64,000 nt of DNA from the NCBI RefSeq assembly GCF_027923405.1, contig NZ_BQYI01000001.1, positions 1,342,501 to 1,406,500 on the forward strand, given 5' to 3'. Below, piece after piece: positions 1-10,749 of the stretch. How positions within the stretch are numbered: the first letter of the stretch is position 1; each line of letters begins with the position of its first letter. Position numbers and translations under genes: made by a program. Source of the stretch: Paenibacillus sp. YYML68 (GTDB taxonomy: Bacteria > Bacillota > Bacilli > Paenibacillales > NBRC-103111). The notes beneath the pieces were generated by a model that did not search any database, had not been told where the DNA came from, and saw only the letters and a program-made list of their open reading frames with translations.

Positions 1-2647
<2,647 letters not shown>

Positions 2648-2653
2648 TAAATA

Positions 2654-2677
2654 ATTATGAGATGTACATCTCATAAT
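2654..2677. other. 24-nt perfect palindrome after 23S rRNA
   Basis: The arms read ATTATGAGATG and its reverse complement around a TA-AC-like centre. The site sits a few bases past the estimated 23S 3' end. A role in pre-23S processing or in shielding the 3' end is inferred from position only. Confidence 0.5.
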
Positions 2678-2820
2678 GCTAATAAAGAGCATCAGCGTGC
2701 TTGAGTTTCGTATCCAGTTTTCAAGGTGCAATAGCCTTGAGTTTTAAGCTGCATGTCCTTTTCAAGGTTGGATATTTTATTTTCGAATCTCGAAGAAGTG
2801 ATGTCAGCATAAAAATCCGG

Positions 2821-2937
2821 TTTGGTGATGATGGCGGAAGGGAACCACGCGTACCCATCCCGAACACGACCGTTAAGCCTTCCAGCGCCGATGGTACTTG
2901 GACCGCAGGGTCCCGGGAGAGTAGGACGTCGCCAAGC
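2821..2937 (+). rRNA. 5S ribosomal RNA
   Basis: The 117-nt segment begins TTTGGTGATGATGGCG and ends GTCGCCAAGC. The ends pair as the 5S terminal helix, and the internal CCGAACACG and GGTCCCGGGAGAGTAGGACG segments are the conserved 5S loops. It lies 173 nt after 23S, in the usual rrn order. Confidence 0.96.
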
Positions 2938-2943
2938 TTGAAA

Positions 2944-2968
2944 TGATGTGAGTATTAAGCTCACATCA
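2944..2968 (+). other. Hairpin between 5S and the tRNA block
   Basis: A 9-bp stem (TGATGTGAG / CTCACATCA) with a 7-nt loop follows 5S directly. There is no T-run, so it is more likely a processing signal than a terminator, and the tRNAs probably belong to the same transcript. Confidence 0.45.
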
Positions 2969-2975
2969 TCCTCAT

Positions 2976-3048
2976 GAGTCATTAGCTCAGTCGGTAGAGC
3001 ACCTGACTTTTAATCAGGGTGTCGTAGGTTCGAGTCCTACATGACTCA
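2976..3048 (+). tRNA. tRNA-Lys (anticodon TTT)
   Basis: The full cloverleaf is visible. The acceptor GAGTCAT pairs with ATGACTC, the D-arm contains TTAGCTCAGTCGGTAGAGC, the anticodon stem CCTGA/TCAGG holds loop CTTTTAA, and the T-arm is present (GTAGGTTCGAGTCCTAC). The discriminator is A and CCA is not encoded. Confidence 0.97.
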
Positions 3049-3061
3049 CTTTTCTAAATAT

Positions 3062-3146
3062 GCGGTTGTGGTGGAATGGCAGACACGCTATCTTGAGGGG
3101 GTAGTGGGCTTCGCCCGTGGAGGTTCGAGTCCTCTCAACCGCACCA
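3062..3146 (+). tRNA. tRNA-Leu (anticodon GAG)
   Basis: This is a class II tRNA with a long variable arm (GTGGGCTTCGCCC). The acceptor GCGGTTG pairs with CAACCGC, and the anticodon loop TTGAGGG lies in a CTATC/GGTAG stem. The 3' CCA is encoded. Confidence 0.96.
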
Positions 3147-3158
3147 TAAACTAAATAT

Positions 3159-3242
3159 GCGTTCGTGGCGGAATTGGCAGACGCGCTAGATTCAGGTTCT
3201 AGTGGGGTAACAGCCGTGGAGGTTCGAGTCCTCTCGAGCGCA
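3159..3242 (+). tRNA. tRNA-Leu (anticodon CAG)
   Basis: A second class II tRNA, with anticodon loop TTCAGGT in a CTAGA/TCTAG stem and variable arm near GGGGTAACAGCC. The acceptor GCGTTCG pairs with CGAGCGC with one G-T wobble. CCA is not encoded. Confidence 0.96.
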
Positions 3243-3253
3243 TATTGTAAGTT

Positions 3254-3330
3254 GTGCCCTTAGCTCAGCTGGATAGAGCGTTTGACTACGAATCAAAAGG
3301 TCGGGAGTTCGAATCTCTCAGGGCACGCCA
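3254..3330 (+). tRNA. tRNA-Arg (anticodon ACG)
   Basis: The acceptor GTGCCCT pairs with AGGGCAC and the anticodon loop CTACGAA sits in a TTTGA/TCAAA stem. The discriminator is G, followed by an encoded CCA. The last 18 nt and the following 5 nt are repeated exactly about 126 bp downstream. Confidence 0.97.
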
Positions 3331-3461
3331 TTTAACTTCATCGATACACAAAGTGACATGAGACACGATTCGAACGAGAGGGAGTTCGTCGGAGCGTAAG
3401 CTTCGTTAGGACAACTTCGCAGTCGGTCGAAAGGCCGCATCTCTCAGGGCACGCCATTTAA
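3313..3461 (+). repeat. Duplicated tRNA-Arg 3' end (direct repeat pair)
   Basis: Bases 3313-3335 (end of the tRNA-Arg T-arm, acceptor, CCA and TTTAA) recur without mismatch at 3439-3461. The roughly 100 bp between copies contain a GATTCGAAC / GTCGGTCGAAAGG segment that looks like rearranged tRNA sequence and hold no reading frame. The arrangement resembles an attL/attR pair left by an element that used the tRNA 3' end as its integration site, or a small insertion that rebuilt the tRNA end. No integrase gene is present. Confidence 0.7.
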
Positions 3462-3490
3462 TTTTATTGAAACAAACCTATTTATTATAT

Positions 3491-3567
3491 CGGGACGTAG
3501 CTCAGCTTGGTAGAGCACCTGGTTTGGGACCAGGGGGTCGCATGTTCAAATCGTGTCGTCCCGACCA
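3491..3567 (+). tRNA. tRNA-Pro (anticodon TGG)
   Basis: The acceptor CGGGACG pairs with CGTCCCG and the anticodon loop TTTGGGA sits in a CCTGG/CCAGG stem. The T-loop reads TTCAAAT and the 3' CCA is encoded. It is the last gene of the rRNA-tRNA cluster. Confidence 0.97.
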
Positions 3568-3580
3568 TATCAAACATTCA

Positions 3581-3608
3581 AATTGCAGAGAATCTCTGCA
3601 ATTTTTTT
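3581..3608 (+). terminator. Rho-independent terminator of the rrn-tRNA operon
   Basis: A 10-bp stem AATTGCAGAG/CTCTGCAATT with a 3-nt loop is followed by a T-run. It lies 13 nt after tRNA-Pro and reaches the stop codon of the convergent lipoprotein gene. Confidence 0.9.
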
Positions 3609-3984
3609 AGTTGTTTTCGGGCTTGTTTTTTGACTGCGTATTTTCTTCAGGTTTCGCCCAAGGGTTATTGTTCTTTCTAAGCTTCGTTTGCATGTCAAGC
3701 TCTTGCTTTAGCATCTGCTGTCGTTCCTTTTGCAGTTGCTTGAGTTGCTTTTTTTCAAGCTCTCGTTTTTGTTTATATTGCTCGTATTCTTGCTCTTTGA
3801 TCTCCTGATACATCTCCATCTGCTGCTTCAACACGGTATCGATCGGCTTAGACTCTTGTTTAGTACTCTTGGCTTGTGGTCCGCTGCTGTCAGAAGCGGC
3901 TTGCTCACTCGAACTGCAGCCTGTAACCAGTAGACCAACCGAAGTGAATACGACAAGCCATTTTATTGGCTGCTTTGTGTTCAT
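3607..3984 (-). CDS. Small lipoprotein with charged coiled-coil tail
   Basis: The product has 125 residues. A signal peptide ending in the lipobox LVTGC (Cys about 23) predicts a membrane-anchored extracellular lipoprotein. A Ser/Gln/Lys-rich linker is followed by a long Glu/Gln/Lys-rich helical segment (about residues 50-105) that should form a coiled coil. An AGGGAGGT-like site precedes the ATG. I recognise no family and no function can be assigned. It converges on the rrn-tRNA operon and shares its terminator region. Confidence 0.8.
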   Translation of the reverse strand: MNTKQPIKWLVVFTSVGLLVTGCSSSEQAASDSSGPQAKSTKQESKPIDTVLKQQMEMYQEIKEQEYEQYKQKRELEKKQLKQLQKERQQMLKQELDMQTKLRKNNNPWAKPEENTQSKNKPENN

Positions 3985-4167
3985 AACGTTACTACCTCCC
4001 AGTGCTCGACATCGTATGACAACGTTATTTTACCCAAAAGTATAAAAAACATGTTGGGAAAGTACGCAATATCGTATTATGATAAAGAGGATCGTACAAA
4101 CGGTATGGACAAGACGCAGCACAAAATCGTTGTTCCCATTGAATCAGGACCAACGATTGATGAGAGG

Positions 4168-4896
4168 TTAACCGGTAAAGCCGCTGCCAACCGCTTTGTC
4201 TGTCAGTACATAGACTTTGACATTTTTCTTGACACCAAAATCTCGAGCTTCTTGGAGATCCGGGATGTACACATCGATCCTAGAGCCGCGGATCGCAGAG
4301 CCGGTGTCTTCTGCCGTACGAAAGCCGATTCCGTCGATGAAGACCTTGGAGCCAATCGGGATAATGTCGGGGTCGACAGCAATGGTGCGACCTGCCTGAA
4401 CTTTACTACCGCTGTATGTAATTCCGTATTGCGGATGGCCAGGGGTCTTGCCAGTTGATTCATAGCCGGCTGTATAAGCGGTCAATGTCGATGATAGCAC
4501 CTGCTTAATGACAGCGGACTCACCACTGGCGGCTTGTAGCACAGGCTCTTGAACGGGTACATTTAATTGTAAGCCGATTGCAAGGCGATTAGGGTCTAAC
4601 GCAGTGTTAGCCGCGAGCAGTTGTTGAATCGAGACACCGAATGAACGGGCAATGCGATAAAATGTGTCTCCAGGACGTACCTCATATGGGATCGATGATG
4701 GTAAAAGGACAGCTTTGGCGGTTTCGACCGGGGCTACATGCTCTTCAGACTCTGAAGCGATATAAAAATCATTAATGAAAATAGCACCATAGCTATCTTC
4801 ATTAGCGGCAGCAGTTAACGTGGAGACAAAGGTCAGCAGCAACGCAAGCGTAAGCATGCTGAAGCAATTACGAATCTGAGAAATGATGGTTACCAT
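4168..4896 (-). CDS. Secreted LysM and 3D-domain protein
   Basis: The start was placed at the ATG at 4896 because AGAGGAGG lies 8 nt upstream; an in-frame ATG seven codons earlier has no such site. The 242-residue product has a signal peptide, a LysM repeat (YEVRPGDTFYRIARSFGV... to QLNVPV, roughly 75-120) that binds peptidoglycan, and a C-terminal 3D domain with the three conserved aspartates (VDPDIIPIGS, AEDTGSAIRG, IDVY). Such YocH/YuiC-like proteins are secreted cell-wall hydrolases, related to lytic transglycosylases, active in wall turnover. The family assignment is firm; the exact cleavage specificity is inferred. Confidence 0.88.
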   Translation of the reverse strand: MVTIISQIRNCFSMLTLALLLTFVSTLTAAANEDSYGAIFINDFYIASESEEHVAPVETAKAVLLPSSIPYEVRPGDTFYRIARSFGVSIQQLLAANTALDPNRLAIGLQLNVPVQEPVLQAASGESAVIKQVLSSTLTAYTAGYESTGKTPGHPQYGITYSGSKVQAGRTIAVDPDIIPIGSKVFIDGIGFRTAEDTGSAIRGSRIDVYIPDLQEARDFGVKKNVKVYVLTDKAVGSGFTG

Positions 4897-4994
4897 GTGT
4901 AAATCCTCCTCTAGCAATTAGTTGTACAACTCTAGTACAAGAATTGCCAGCTTCGGAGATTTCTAAACATGAATAGATAAGGGAGAGATATAAT

Positions 4995-5807
4995 TTGGCA
5001 AAGCTCGATGGAAAGCGTATCGCAATAACAGGTCCTCGTAAGGCCGCGGAGTTAAGTGTGATCGTAGAAAAGATGGGTGGTATTCCGATCGTTCGTCCTG
5101 CTCAAGGAACGGTTGCTGTAGAGTCAGAGCTTGTTCACCTTGAGGTAGAGAAGCTGCTGCAAGAAGGAGCAGATTGGTTCATCTTGACGACGGGAGTCGG
5201 CACAGAGCTACTACTTAAGGCGGCGGAAGAAACGGGGCGCTTAGATGATTTTATTGCTTTGCTTAAGTCCTCGAAGACGGCGGCCCGGGGCTATAAGACG
5301 GTGAATGTGCTGCGTAAGCTCGGTGTGGACCCAGAGGTTCGTGACGATGACGGCACGACATCCGGACTGCTGCGAGCACTGGAGGGCACGGATCTTGCTG
5401 GAAAAAGAGTAGCGCTGCAGCTATACGGCGATCACGCACCAAAGCTGGTACAGTGGCTGAAGGCGCGAGGAGCGATTTTCCACGAAATATTGCCGTATCG
5501 ACATATCGCGCCTGAGCTGTCTGTCGTGGATCAGCTTCTGCATGAGGTGATAGATGGACAAGTAGATGCGGTAACGTTCACAAGCACCCCGCAAGTACGC
5601 TTCTTGATGCAGTATGCCAAGGAAAAAGGGCTGCACGAACGTGTGCTGCAAGCCTTTGAAAGCTCGGTTGTGGCCGTTGCGGTAGGGAAGGTGACTGGGG
5701 AAGCGCTTCGCGAGGAAGGAGTAGGACACGTCGTCGCCCCAGAGGAAGAGCGAATGGGTAGTATGATCGTATCCTTGTCTAAATATTACGAGTCGCTGGA
5801 TCAATAG
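4995..5807 (+). CDS. Uroporphyrinogen-III synthase family protein
   Basis: The 270-residue product has the two-lobed HemD-like pattern: an N-terminal ITGPRKAAEL start, LTTGVGTELL near residue 63, ALQLYGDHAPKLVQWL in lobe two, and FTSTPQVRFLMQYA near 195, where canonical enzymes have the TS(S/A) motif. HemD closes hydroxymethylbilane to uroporphyrinogen III in haem/sirohaem synthesis. No other hem gene is adjacent, so this may be a stand-alone paralogue rather than the main HemD. The start is a TTG preceded by AAGGGAGAG at good spacing. A terminator follows. Confidence 0.75.
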   Translation: MAKLDGKRIAITGPRKAAELSVIVEKMGGIPIVRPAQGTVAVESELVHLEVEKLLQEGADWFILTTGVGTELLLKAAEETGRLDDFIALLKSSKTAARGYKTVNVLRKLGVDPEVRDDDGTTSGLLRALEGTDLAGKRVALQLYGDHAPKLVQWLKARGAIFHEILPYRHIAPELSVVDQLLHEVIDGQVDAVTFTSTPQVRFLMQYAKEKGLHERVLQAFESSVVAVAVGKVTGEALREEGVGHVVAPEEERMGSMIVSLSKYYESLDQ

Positions 5808-5813
5808 TACGAA

Positions 5814-5861
5814 ACGGACAAGTCCTGTACTTCTGCAATAATAGAAGGGGCGCTTGTCCGT
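5814..5861 (+). terminator. Terminator after the HemD-like gene
   Basis: The stem ACGGACAAG/CTTGTCCGT encloses a second small CTTCT/AGAAG helix and is followed by TCTTCATTG. It lies directly after the stop codon. Confidence 0.65.
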
Positions 5862-5864
5862 TCT

Positions 5865-6005
5865 TCATTGTTTGCGCGTGTCTCCGGTTAAGAGCAGAAT
5901 GGGAACAGATGACGTAGGCTCATGCGCCTGTAGAAGCTCGAGAGCGTCTAGTCCGTTCGTACCTGGCATGTTCATATCCATAATATGCAAATTAACATCC
6001 TTATG
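5865..6005 (-). pseudogene. Response-regulator receiver fragment
   Basis: On the minus strand about 45 codons encode the middle of a REC domain: MDMNMPGTNGLDALELL, which includes the phospho-acceptor Asp, followed by VPILLLTGDTRK and a stop. There is no N-terminal DD motif, no start and no C-terminal Lys/KP segment, and an in-frame stop lies just upstream. It is a relic of a CheY/PleD-type gene and is unlikely to be expressed. Confidence 0.65.
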
Positions 6006-6063
6006 TTAATGCAGTTGATGAAATGAACAGTAATGGGCCGGCAACTCAGTCTCAGTCCTCTAG

Positions 6064-6216
6064 AGAGGAGCGGATGAAAGCGGTATTGCTCCAAACCAAG
6101 AGGCTGTTTATTTCAGATGCTCGTTAAAAGGCATCGCCCAAGCAGAGCTACAGGCTGCGGCTGATGATCTGCTGCAAGCGGTTCGGCTGGAGGCAGAAGC
6201 ATTCCTTGATGAATAG
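6064..6216 (+). pseudogene. Short orphan reading frame, possible gene remnant
   Basis: An open stretch of about 50 codons without a convincing start encodes a helical, Ala/Glu/Leu-rich end (QAELQAAADDLLQAVRLEAE and a stop). It follows an in-frame TAG and resembles the C-terminus of a lost gene. I cannot identify the family. The rest of 5862-6428 has no supportable gene beyond this and the receiver fragment. Confidence 0.25.
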
Positions 6217-6428
6217 CGAGTAGCCAGTAGCGATAGATGCTCAAGCAATCCTTGTACATTATAACGTACTCATGACGGATAGGCATAAGGATACAGATAT
6301 GAATGCTTACAATTGATTGACTTCACATTAAGGTTTTATGAAGATCGCAAGATGTAGAGGATTAGCACGTTAAATGTCGAATATAATCGTGTTAGTCATT
6401 ATTCCAAAAAGGGGATTTATGGTAGCCT

Positions 6429-7199
6429 ATGATCGAATTTAAGAACGTCTCCAAGCAATACCCGAATGGAACAATAGGTCTGAAGGACATTAATCTCACG
6501 ATCGGAAAAGGCGAGTTTGTCGTCATTGTCGGTCTTTCCGGAGCAGGTAAGTCGACACTGCTGCGCTCGATTAATCGATTGCATGAAATAACCGACGGTC
6601 AGATTCTCATTGACGGCAGATCGATTACGTCTGCCAAAGGTGCGGAGCTACGGCGATTCCGCCGTGACATCGGCATGATCTTCCAGAGCTTCAACCTCGT
6701 CAAGCGCTCGACCGTGCTTCGTAACGTGCTGTCAGGGCGTGTGGGCTATCACTCGACGCTGCGTACGCTGCTCGGATTATTCCCGAAGCAGGATATGGAG
6801 CTCGCCTTCAACGCACTGGAGCGTGTGAACATTCTCGACAAGGCGTATTCCCGTGCAGATCAGCTCTCCGGCGGTCAGCAGCAGCGGGTGTCGATTGCGC
6901 GTGCGCTAGCGCAGGAAGCGAAGATCATACTGGCGGACGAGCCGGTCGCTTCACTTGACCCGTTGACGACACGGCAAGTTATGGACGACCTGAAGCGGAT
7001 CAACCAGGAGCTCGGCATTACGACGATCGTGAACCTTCACTTCATCGACCTGGCACGCGAATATGCAACACGTATTATCGGCCTACGGGCTGGTGAGCTC
7101 GTGTTCGACGGCCCAGTGGAGCAGGCAACGGATGAGGCGTTCTCGGAGATCTATGGACGTCCGATCAAGAAGGACGAGCTGCTGGGGGTGGAAGCGTAA
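6429..7199 (+). CDS. phnC: Phosphonate-type ABC transporter ATPase PhnC
   Basis: This 256-residue ATPase energises uptake of phosphonates or phosphate esters through the PhnE permeases. Walker A is GLSGAGKS (residues 35-42), the Q-loop lies in [11 protein letters not shown], the ABC signature is [15 protein letters not shown], and Walker B is [13 protein letters not shown]. The insert after [18 protein letters not shown] is typical of PhnC. AAAAGGGGAT precedes the ATG. One base separates its stop from the next start, so the three genes form one operon. The matching binding protein gene lies 3.9 kb away on the other strand. Confidence 0.93.
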   Translation: MIEFKNVSKQYPNGTIGLKDINLTIGKGEFVVIVGLSGAGKSTLLRSINRLHEITDGQILIDGRSITSAKGAELRRFRRDIGMIFQSFNLVKRSTVLRNVLSGRVGYHSTLRTLLGLFPKQDMELAFNALERVNILDKAYSRADQLSGGQQQRVSIARALAQEAKIILADEPVASLDPLTTRQVMDDLKRINQELGITTIVNLHFIDLAREYATRIIGLRAGELVFDGPVEQATDEAFSEIYGRPIKKDELLGVEA

Positions 7200-7200
7200 G

Positions 7201-7992
7201 ATGTCGGATGCTGACCGCAAGAAGCTGCTTCAGAAGCCTTCAAGGATGAAGTCGTACATGACAGCGGTGCTGCTGCTTGGGCTGCTCTGGTGGAGCGCAG
7301 ATAATACGGAATCCAGTATGGTGAAGCTCATTCAAGGCTCGCCGGAGATGGGGAAGCTGCTCGTCGAGATGGTCCCGCCGGATTGGAGCTATATTGACGT
7401 CATATGGGACCCGATGATGGAAACGGTACAAATGGCTGTCATCGGTACAACAATCGGTGGTCTGCTTGCGATTCCGATCGCTCTGCTCGCTGCAGGCAAC
7501 GTGACGAGAACACCTTGGATTTATCAGCCGGCGCGCTTCATACTTAACCTCATTCGTACGATTCCAGAGCTGCTGTTCGCCGGCTTGTTCGTCGCCATAT
7601 TCGGGATCGGCGCTGCGCCGGGGGTACTCGCTCTGATCTTCTTCTCCTTCGGCTTGATCGCCAAGCTGACCTTCGAGTCGATCGAGGCGATCGATCCAGG
7701 GCCGCTTGAAGCGATGACGGCTGTAGGCGCGAATAAGCTGCAGTGGATTCAATTCGGTGTCGTTCCTCAGGTAGCGGCGCAATATATGGCGTACTTCCTC
7801 TACACATTCGAGGTCAATGTGCGCGCGGCGGCTGTACTTGGTCTGGTCGGAGCAGGCGGTATCGGCTTGTACCTCGACCGCACGCTGCAGCAGTTCCGCT
7901 ATGACCGCGCATCGCTCATCATTATATTGACGCTAGTGATCGTTCTGTTGATTGACTACGTCAGCACCAAGGTAAGGGAGAAGCTTCTATGA
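7201..7992 (+). CDS. phnE: Phosphonate-type ABC transporter permease PhnE (first)
   Basis: The 263-residue membrane permease has about six transmembrane segments. The cytoplasmic coupling motif EAMTAVGANKLQWIQFGVVP contacts the ATPase. IRTIPELLFAGLF and GAGGIGLYLDRTL are PhnE-family signatures. The start at 7201 follows phnC immediately; an upstream in-frame start inside phnC is not credible. The stop overlaps the next ATG (ATGA). Confidence 0.92.
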   Translation: MSDADRKKLLQKPSRMKSYMTAVLLLGLLWWSADNTESSMVKLIQGSPEMGKLLVEMVPPDWSYIDVIWDPMMETVQMAVIGTTIGGLLAIPIALLAAGNVTRTPWIYQPARFILNLIRTIPELLFAGLFVAIFGIGAAPGVLALIFFSFGLIAKLTFESIEAIDPGPLEAMTAVGANKLQWIQFGVVPQVAAQYMAYFLYTFEVNVRAAAVLGLVGAGGIGLYLDRTLQQFRYDRASLIIILTLVIVLLIDYVSTKVREKLL

Positions 7993-8783
7993 ATAATAGA
8001 CCTGTGCCTAAGAAGCCGAGCCGTATCCGTTTTTGGCTTGTTGCTGTATTTATATTCGCTATTTATGTCTGGTCGTTCACGGGCATTGATTTCGGTGGCT
8101 TTACAGAGAACGCCCTGCGTGACTTCAAGACGATTATGCGCGGACTGTTCAATCCGGACTGGGGCTATGTGTACTTGCCCGAGGGTGAGGACCTGCTACG
8201 GGGTCTTCGTGACACGCTAGGCATCTCGATCATCGGAACGTTCATCTCCGCGATATTGTGTGTACCGTTCGCATTTTGGGCGGCTGTTAATATGAGCAAG
8301 CTTCGCTCCGTATCGGGCAGCGGCAAGTTCGTGCTCAGTCTCATTCGGACGTTTCCGGAAATTATTATGGCTATCATCTTTATTAAAGCGGTCGGACCAG
8401 GCGCCTTCGCCGGCGTACTCGCGCTCGGATTGCACTCGATTGGTATGCTCGGTAAGCTGTACTCGGAGGCGGTTGAGGATCTCGACCTTGGACCTTCCGA
8501 GGCATTGACGGCTTGTGGAGCGAACCGTCTGCAGGTGCTGTGGTTCGCCATTATGCCGCAGGTGCTGCCGCAGTTCTTCTCCTTCGCGCTGTACCGTTTC
8601 GAAATTAACATTCGTTCCGCGTCGATTCTCGGCTTGATCGGAGCAGGTGGTATCGGTACGCCGCTGATCTTCGCTCTCGAGGCGCGCGCGTGGAGCCGTG
8701 TCGGGATTATATTGCTCGGTATTATCGTGATGGTTACGATAATTGATATCATCTCGTCCAGTATTCGTAAGCGACTCGTATAA
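7989..8783 (+). CDS. phnE: Phosphonate-type ABC transporter permease PhnE (second)
   Basis: The 264-residue second permease probably heterodimerises with its neighbour. It has the coupling motif EALTACGANRLQVLWFAIMP, the IRTFPEIIMAIIF segment and GAGGIGTPLIFAL. The ATG overlaps the previous stop by 4 nt, implying translational coupling. Paired PhnE1/PhnE2 permeases with PhnC and PhnD are common in Bacillota; the true substrate (phosphonate, phosphite or phosphate ester) cannot be read from sequence. Confidence 0.92.
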   Translation: MNNRPVPKKPSRIRFWLVAVFIFAIYVWSFTGIDFGGFTENALRDFKTIMRGLFNPDWGYVYLPEGEDLLRGLRDTLGISIIGTFISAILCVPFAFWAAVNMSKLRSVSGSGKFVLSLIRTFPEIIMAIIFIKAVGPGAFAGVLALGLHSIGMLGKLYSEAVEDLDLGPSEALTACGANRLQVLWFAIMPQVLPQFFSFALYRFEINIRSASILGLIGAGGIGTPLIFALEARAWSRVGIILLGIIVMVTIIDIISSSIRKRLV

Positions 8784-8803
8784 AAGCATTGCAGCATAAG
8801 CAG

Positions 8804-8842
8804 CAGCCTGCTTCTTAGCCTTCATGGCTAGGAGGCAGGCTG
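8804..8842 (+). terminator. Hairpin after phnE
   Basis: A strong stem (CAGCCTGC..TAGCC / GGCTA..GCAGGCTG) with a TTCAT loop lies 20 nt after the stop. No clear T-run follows, so termination is likely but not certain. Confidence 0.5.
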
Positions 8843-8969
8843 TTCGCGTTAGGTTGAAGCATGGCTAAGGTGTTACTAGAGAGAAGGTCAGCCAAGCTTT
8901 AGCCTATGGGCACAACTGCATCGAATCGAAGGCTCATACGATGATGGAATCCGTTATTTACAGCTGTTC

Positions 8970-8992
8970 GAAGAAAATAAAGTATTAGACTG
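8970..8992. repeat. 23-bp inverted repeat, left copy
   Basis: This segment (core AAAATAAAGTATTAGACT) is found as an exact reverse complement at 11908-11930. The pair brackets about 2.96 kb holding a TetR gene, an IS relic and an SDR gene. A short frame through this copy (YLQLFEENKVLDW, stop) may be the tail of a lost gene. Confidence 0.7.
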
Positions 8993-9095
8993 GAGTTGTT
9001 GATTTGACGCGGTTTTTGAGTTTGAAAATCGTCAGCTTATGAGAATTAAGTTTTAGTCTGAAATTCAATTAGAAACATAGTTGTTTCAGATTCTC

Positions 9096-9114
9096 GAAAA
9101 TAAAGTATCAGACT
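9096..9114. repeat. Diverged third copy of the repeat core
   Basis: GAAAATAAAGTATCAGACT matches the core of the 8970 repeat with one mismatch, in the same orientation. The surrounding 8993-9148 is AT-rich and contains no gene that I can support. Confidence 0.5.
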
Positions 9115-9148
9115 ACGCGACAAGTAATATGTGTTTCTTAATGTTACT

Positions 9149-9406
9149 TTATTTTGAAAGCACGGAAGCTGAATCAGACTGTAACCAATAACGTACGGTT
9201 TGGAGTAGAGGATGAATCCCTTTCGGGTCAGAGAAGTCTATGTCATCATCTACTTCACGACCATCATACAGTAAATAAACTGCCCCCGTTACTATTATGA
9301 CACGTTGGATGATAGTGTTGATATAATCGACATGGATATCCGGTTCAGGGAGCCATGGTGTGGGAGGTCGGTATTCAATTAATGGATAGTCTCCTACCCG
9401 ATTGGA
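9149..9406 (-). pseudogene. Truncated hypothetical reading frame next to TetR
   Basis: On the minus strand about 85 codons read coherently (YRPPTPWLPEPDIHVDYI, later VYLLYDGREVDDDIDFSDP, then a stop at 9149). There is no ATG, GTG or TTG near the beginning, and a stop precedes it just after the TetR gene. The composition looks like real protein, so I take it as a 5'-truncated gene relic. I do not recognise the family. Confidence 0.4.
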
Positions 9407-9409
9407 TTA

Positions 9410-10027
9410 CTAATTAGAGCTTCGGAAGTAAGTGTGAATCAAATTTGTTACAGATTTGTCATACAAGGCTTTTGTGGTTTCTAAGTTTTCGATGTGGCCT
9501 CCAAGATAGAGGTGGATCACTCCGTGTAACGATGCCCATATAACTTGGACTACTAATATAGGGTCTTTCTCTGCAATTAGCCCCATTTCAATCGCCTCTG
9601 TAATAATATTAATGAACTGCTGCAATGCTGTTACTGTAGAGTGTAAACTTTCTTCCTCTGGCTTAAACTCACTAAAAGCTCCGCCGAACATTAACTTATA
9701 ATAACTCGTATAGTTTTGTCCGAAAACCCAATAGGCTTCACCAAGTTCTCGAACATACTGCTCTAGATTTTCTTGCCTGATTACCGATTCGAAATTTTTG
9801 GCCAATAACTTACAGCCTTCTAGATATAGAAGTTTAATCAAACCATCCTTATTGTTGAATAAATTATATATAATTTTGGTCGAACATTCCATTTCTTCGG
9901 CAACCCTACGTATAGTGACGGCTTCAGGTCCATGTTCCTGCAGGATCATTGCAGCAGCTTCCACAATGGTATGTTTTAGATTCTCAGCATGCTGTAGTTT
10001 TGATTCTTGATAGGTTTTGGCTTTCAT
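9410..10027 (-). CDS. TetR/AcrR family transcriptional regulator
   Basis: The 205-residue product has an N-terminal helix-turn-helix (IVEAAAMILQEHGPEAVTIRRVAEEMECSTKIIYNLFNNKDGLIKLLY, about residues 21-68) and a C-terminal WHG-type ligand domain with WASLHGVIHLYLGGH. It faces away from the SDR gene at 10750; a divergent regulator/target pair is the likely original arrangement, now separated by an IS relic. The ligand is unknown. Confidence 0.88.
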   Translation of the reverse strand: MKAKTYQESKLQHAENLKHTIVEAAAMILQEHGPEAVTIRRVAEEMECSTKIIYNLFNNKDGLIKLLYLEGCKLLAKNFESVIRQENLEQYVRELGEAYWVFGQNYTSYYKLMFGGAFSEFKPEEESLHSTVTALQQFINIITEAIEMGLIAEKDPILVVQVIWASLHGVIHLYLGGHIENLETTKALYDKSVTNLIHTYFRSSN

Positions 10028-10055
10028 GTGATCTCACCCTCAGAACATATTAATG

Positions 10056-10602
10056 TTATAGCCCACATTCCGCATATGAAATTTAAACGCGACGACACTT
10101 AACCCTCTAGATGACACACTTGCAACCGTGAAGGCCGTTGGTCTGTGAGCTTCACGACGAAAGCTGCGGAGATTTCACCATCTTCGACAGAGCGCGTACA
10201 GACTGGTGGTGTATTTGCTTAGCGGCTTACGGATTTGACAACGTTCGCAGTATATATTGTCATGTCGTAGCTCGCGGGCGAGGGCATCATCGTTCAAGTC
10301 GTCGGCTGTAACCTCTTCGCCGAACAGAAGCCCAACATCTTGGTCGCGATAGAACTGATCGACATGACAGAGTGGATCTCGTCCGGTCATCACATTGATG
10401 ACCAATGCTTTCAAGCGCGTGCCAGGCGAAAGCTTGCAACGCTTCTCGTCCCATGACAGCAGACGATTGATCGTAGGCTCGAACTCGATTTCCTTACTCA
10501 TCCGATCCAGCAGCACGCTGGACCGGATGAGTAAGGACAAGGATGGAAATCCTATCGAAATTCGTTTAGAGATTCAATTACACGTGCGGAATGTGGGTTA
10601 TA
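10056..10602 (-). mobile_element. IS1634-family (IS4-like) element remnant
   Basis: Near-identical inverted ends (TGCGGAATGTGGG plus TATA, one mismatch) lie at 10056-10073 and 10585-10602. Between them the minus strand encodes a DUF4277-like transposase N-terminus (10175-10540: RLLSWDEKRCKLSPGTRLKA, VTADDLNDDALARELR). A separate frame near 10080-10160 resembles the C-terminal tail. The catalytic DDE core is missing, so this is an internally deleted, inactive copy of about 550 bp. It sits in the TetR-SDR intergenic region. A 48-bp near-palindrome (10492-10539) lies at the transposase start. Confidence 0.7.
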
Positions 10603-10749
10603 GAAACACCGTTTTCAATACCTGTACTATAGTGTATGATCCGACGTCTAGTCAAATAAATTGACAATAATCTTTTTCTCAGATACAATGTTTTTGAAAA
10701 GAAACATTGTTTCCTGATTGTGAAATAAAATACTGAGAGGGTTGGAAAT

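Noticed and set aside
4051-4458. 135-codon plus-strand frame opposite the LysM-3D gene
   Set aside because: It overlaps a well-supported minus-strand gene and has no domain signal.
5881-6428. Riboswitch upstream of phnC
   Set aside because: I saw no conserved aptamer pattern; the region is explained by gene fragments and AT-rich promoter DNA.
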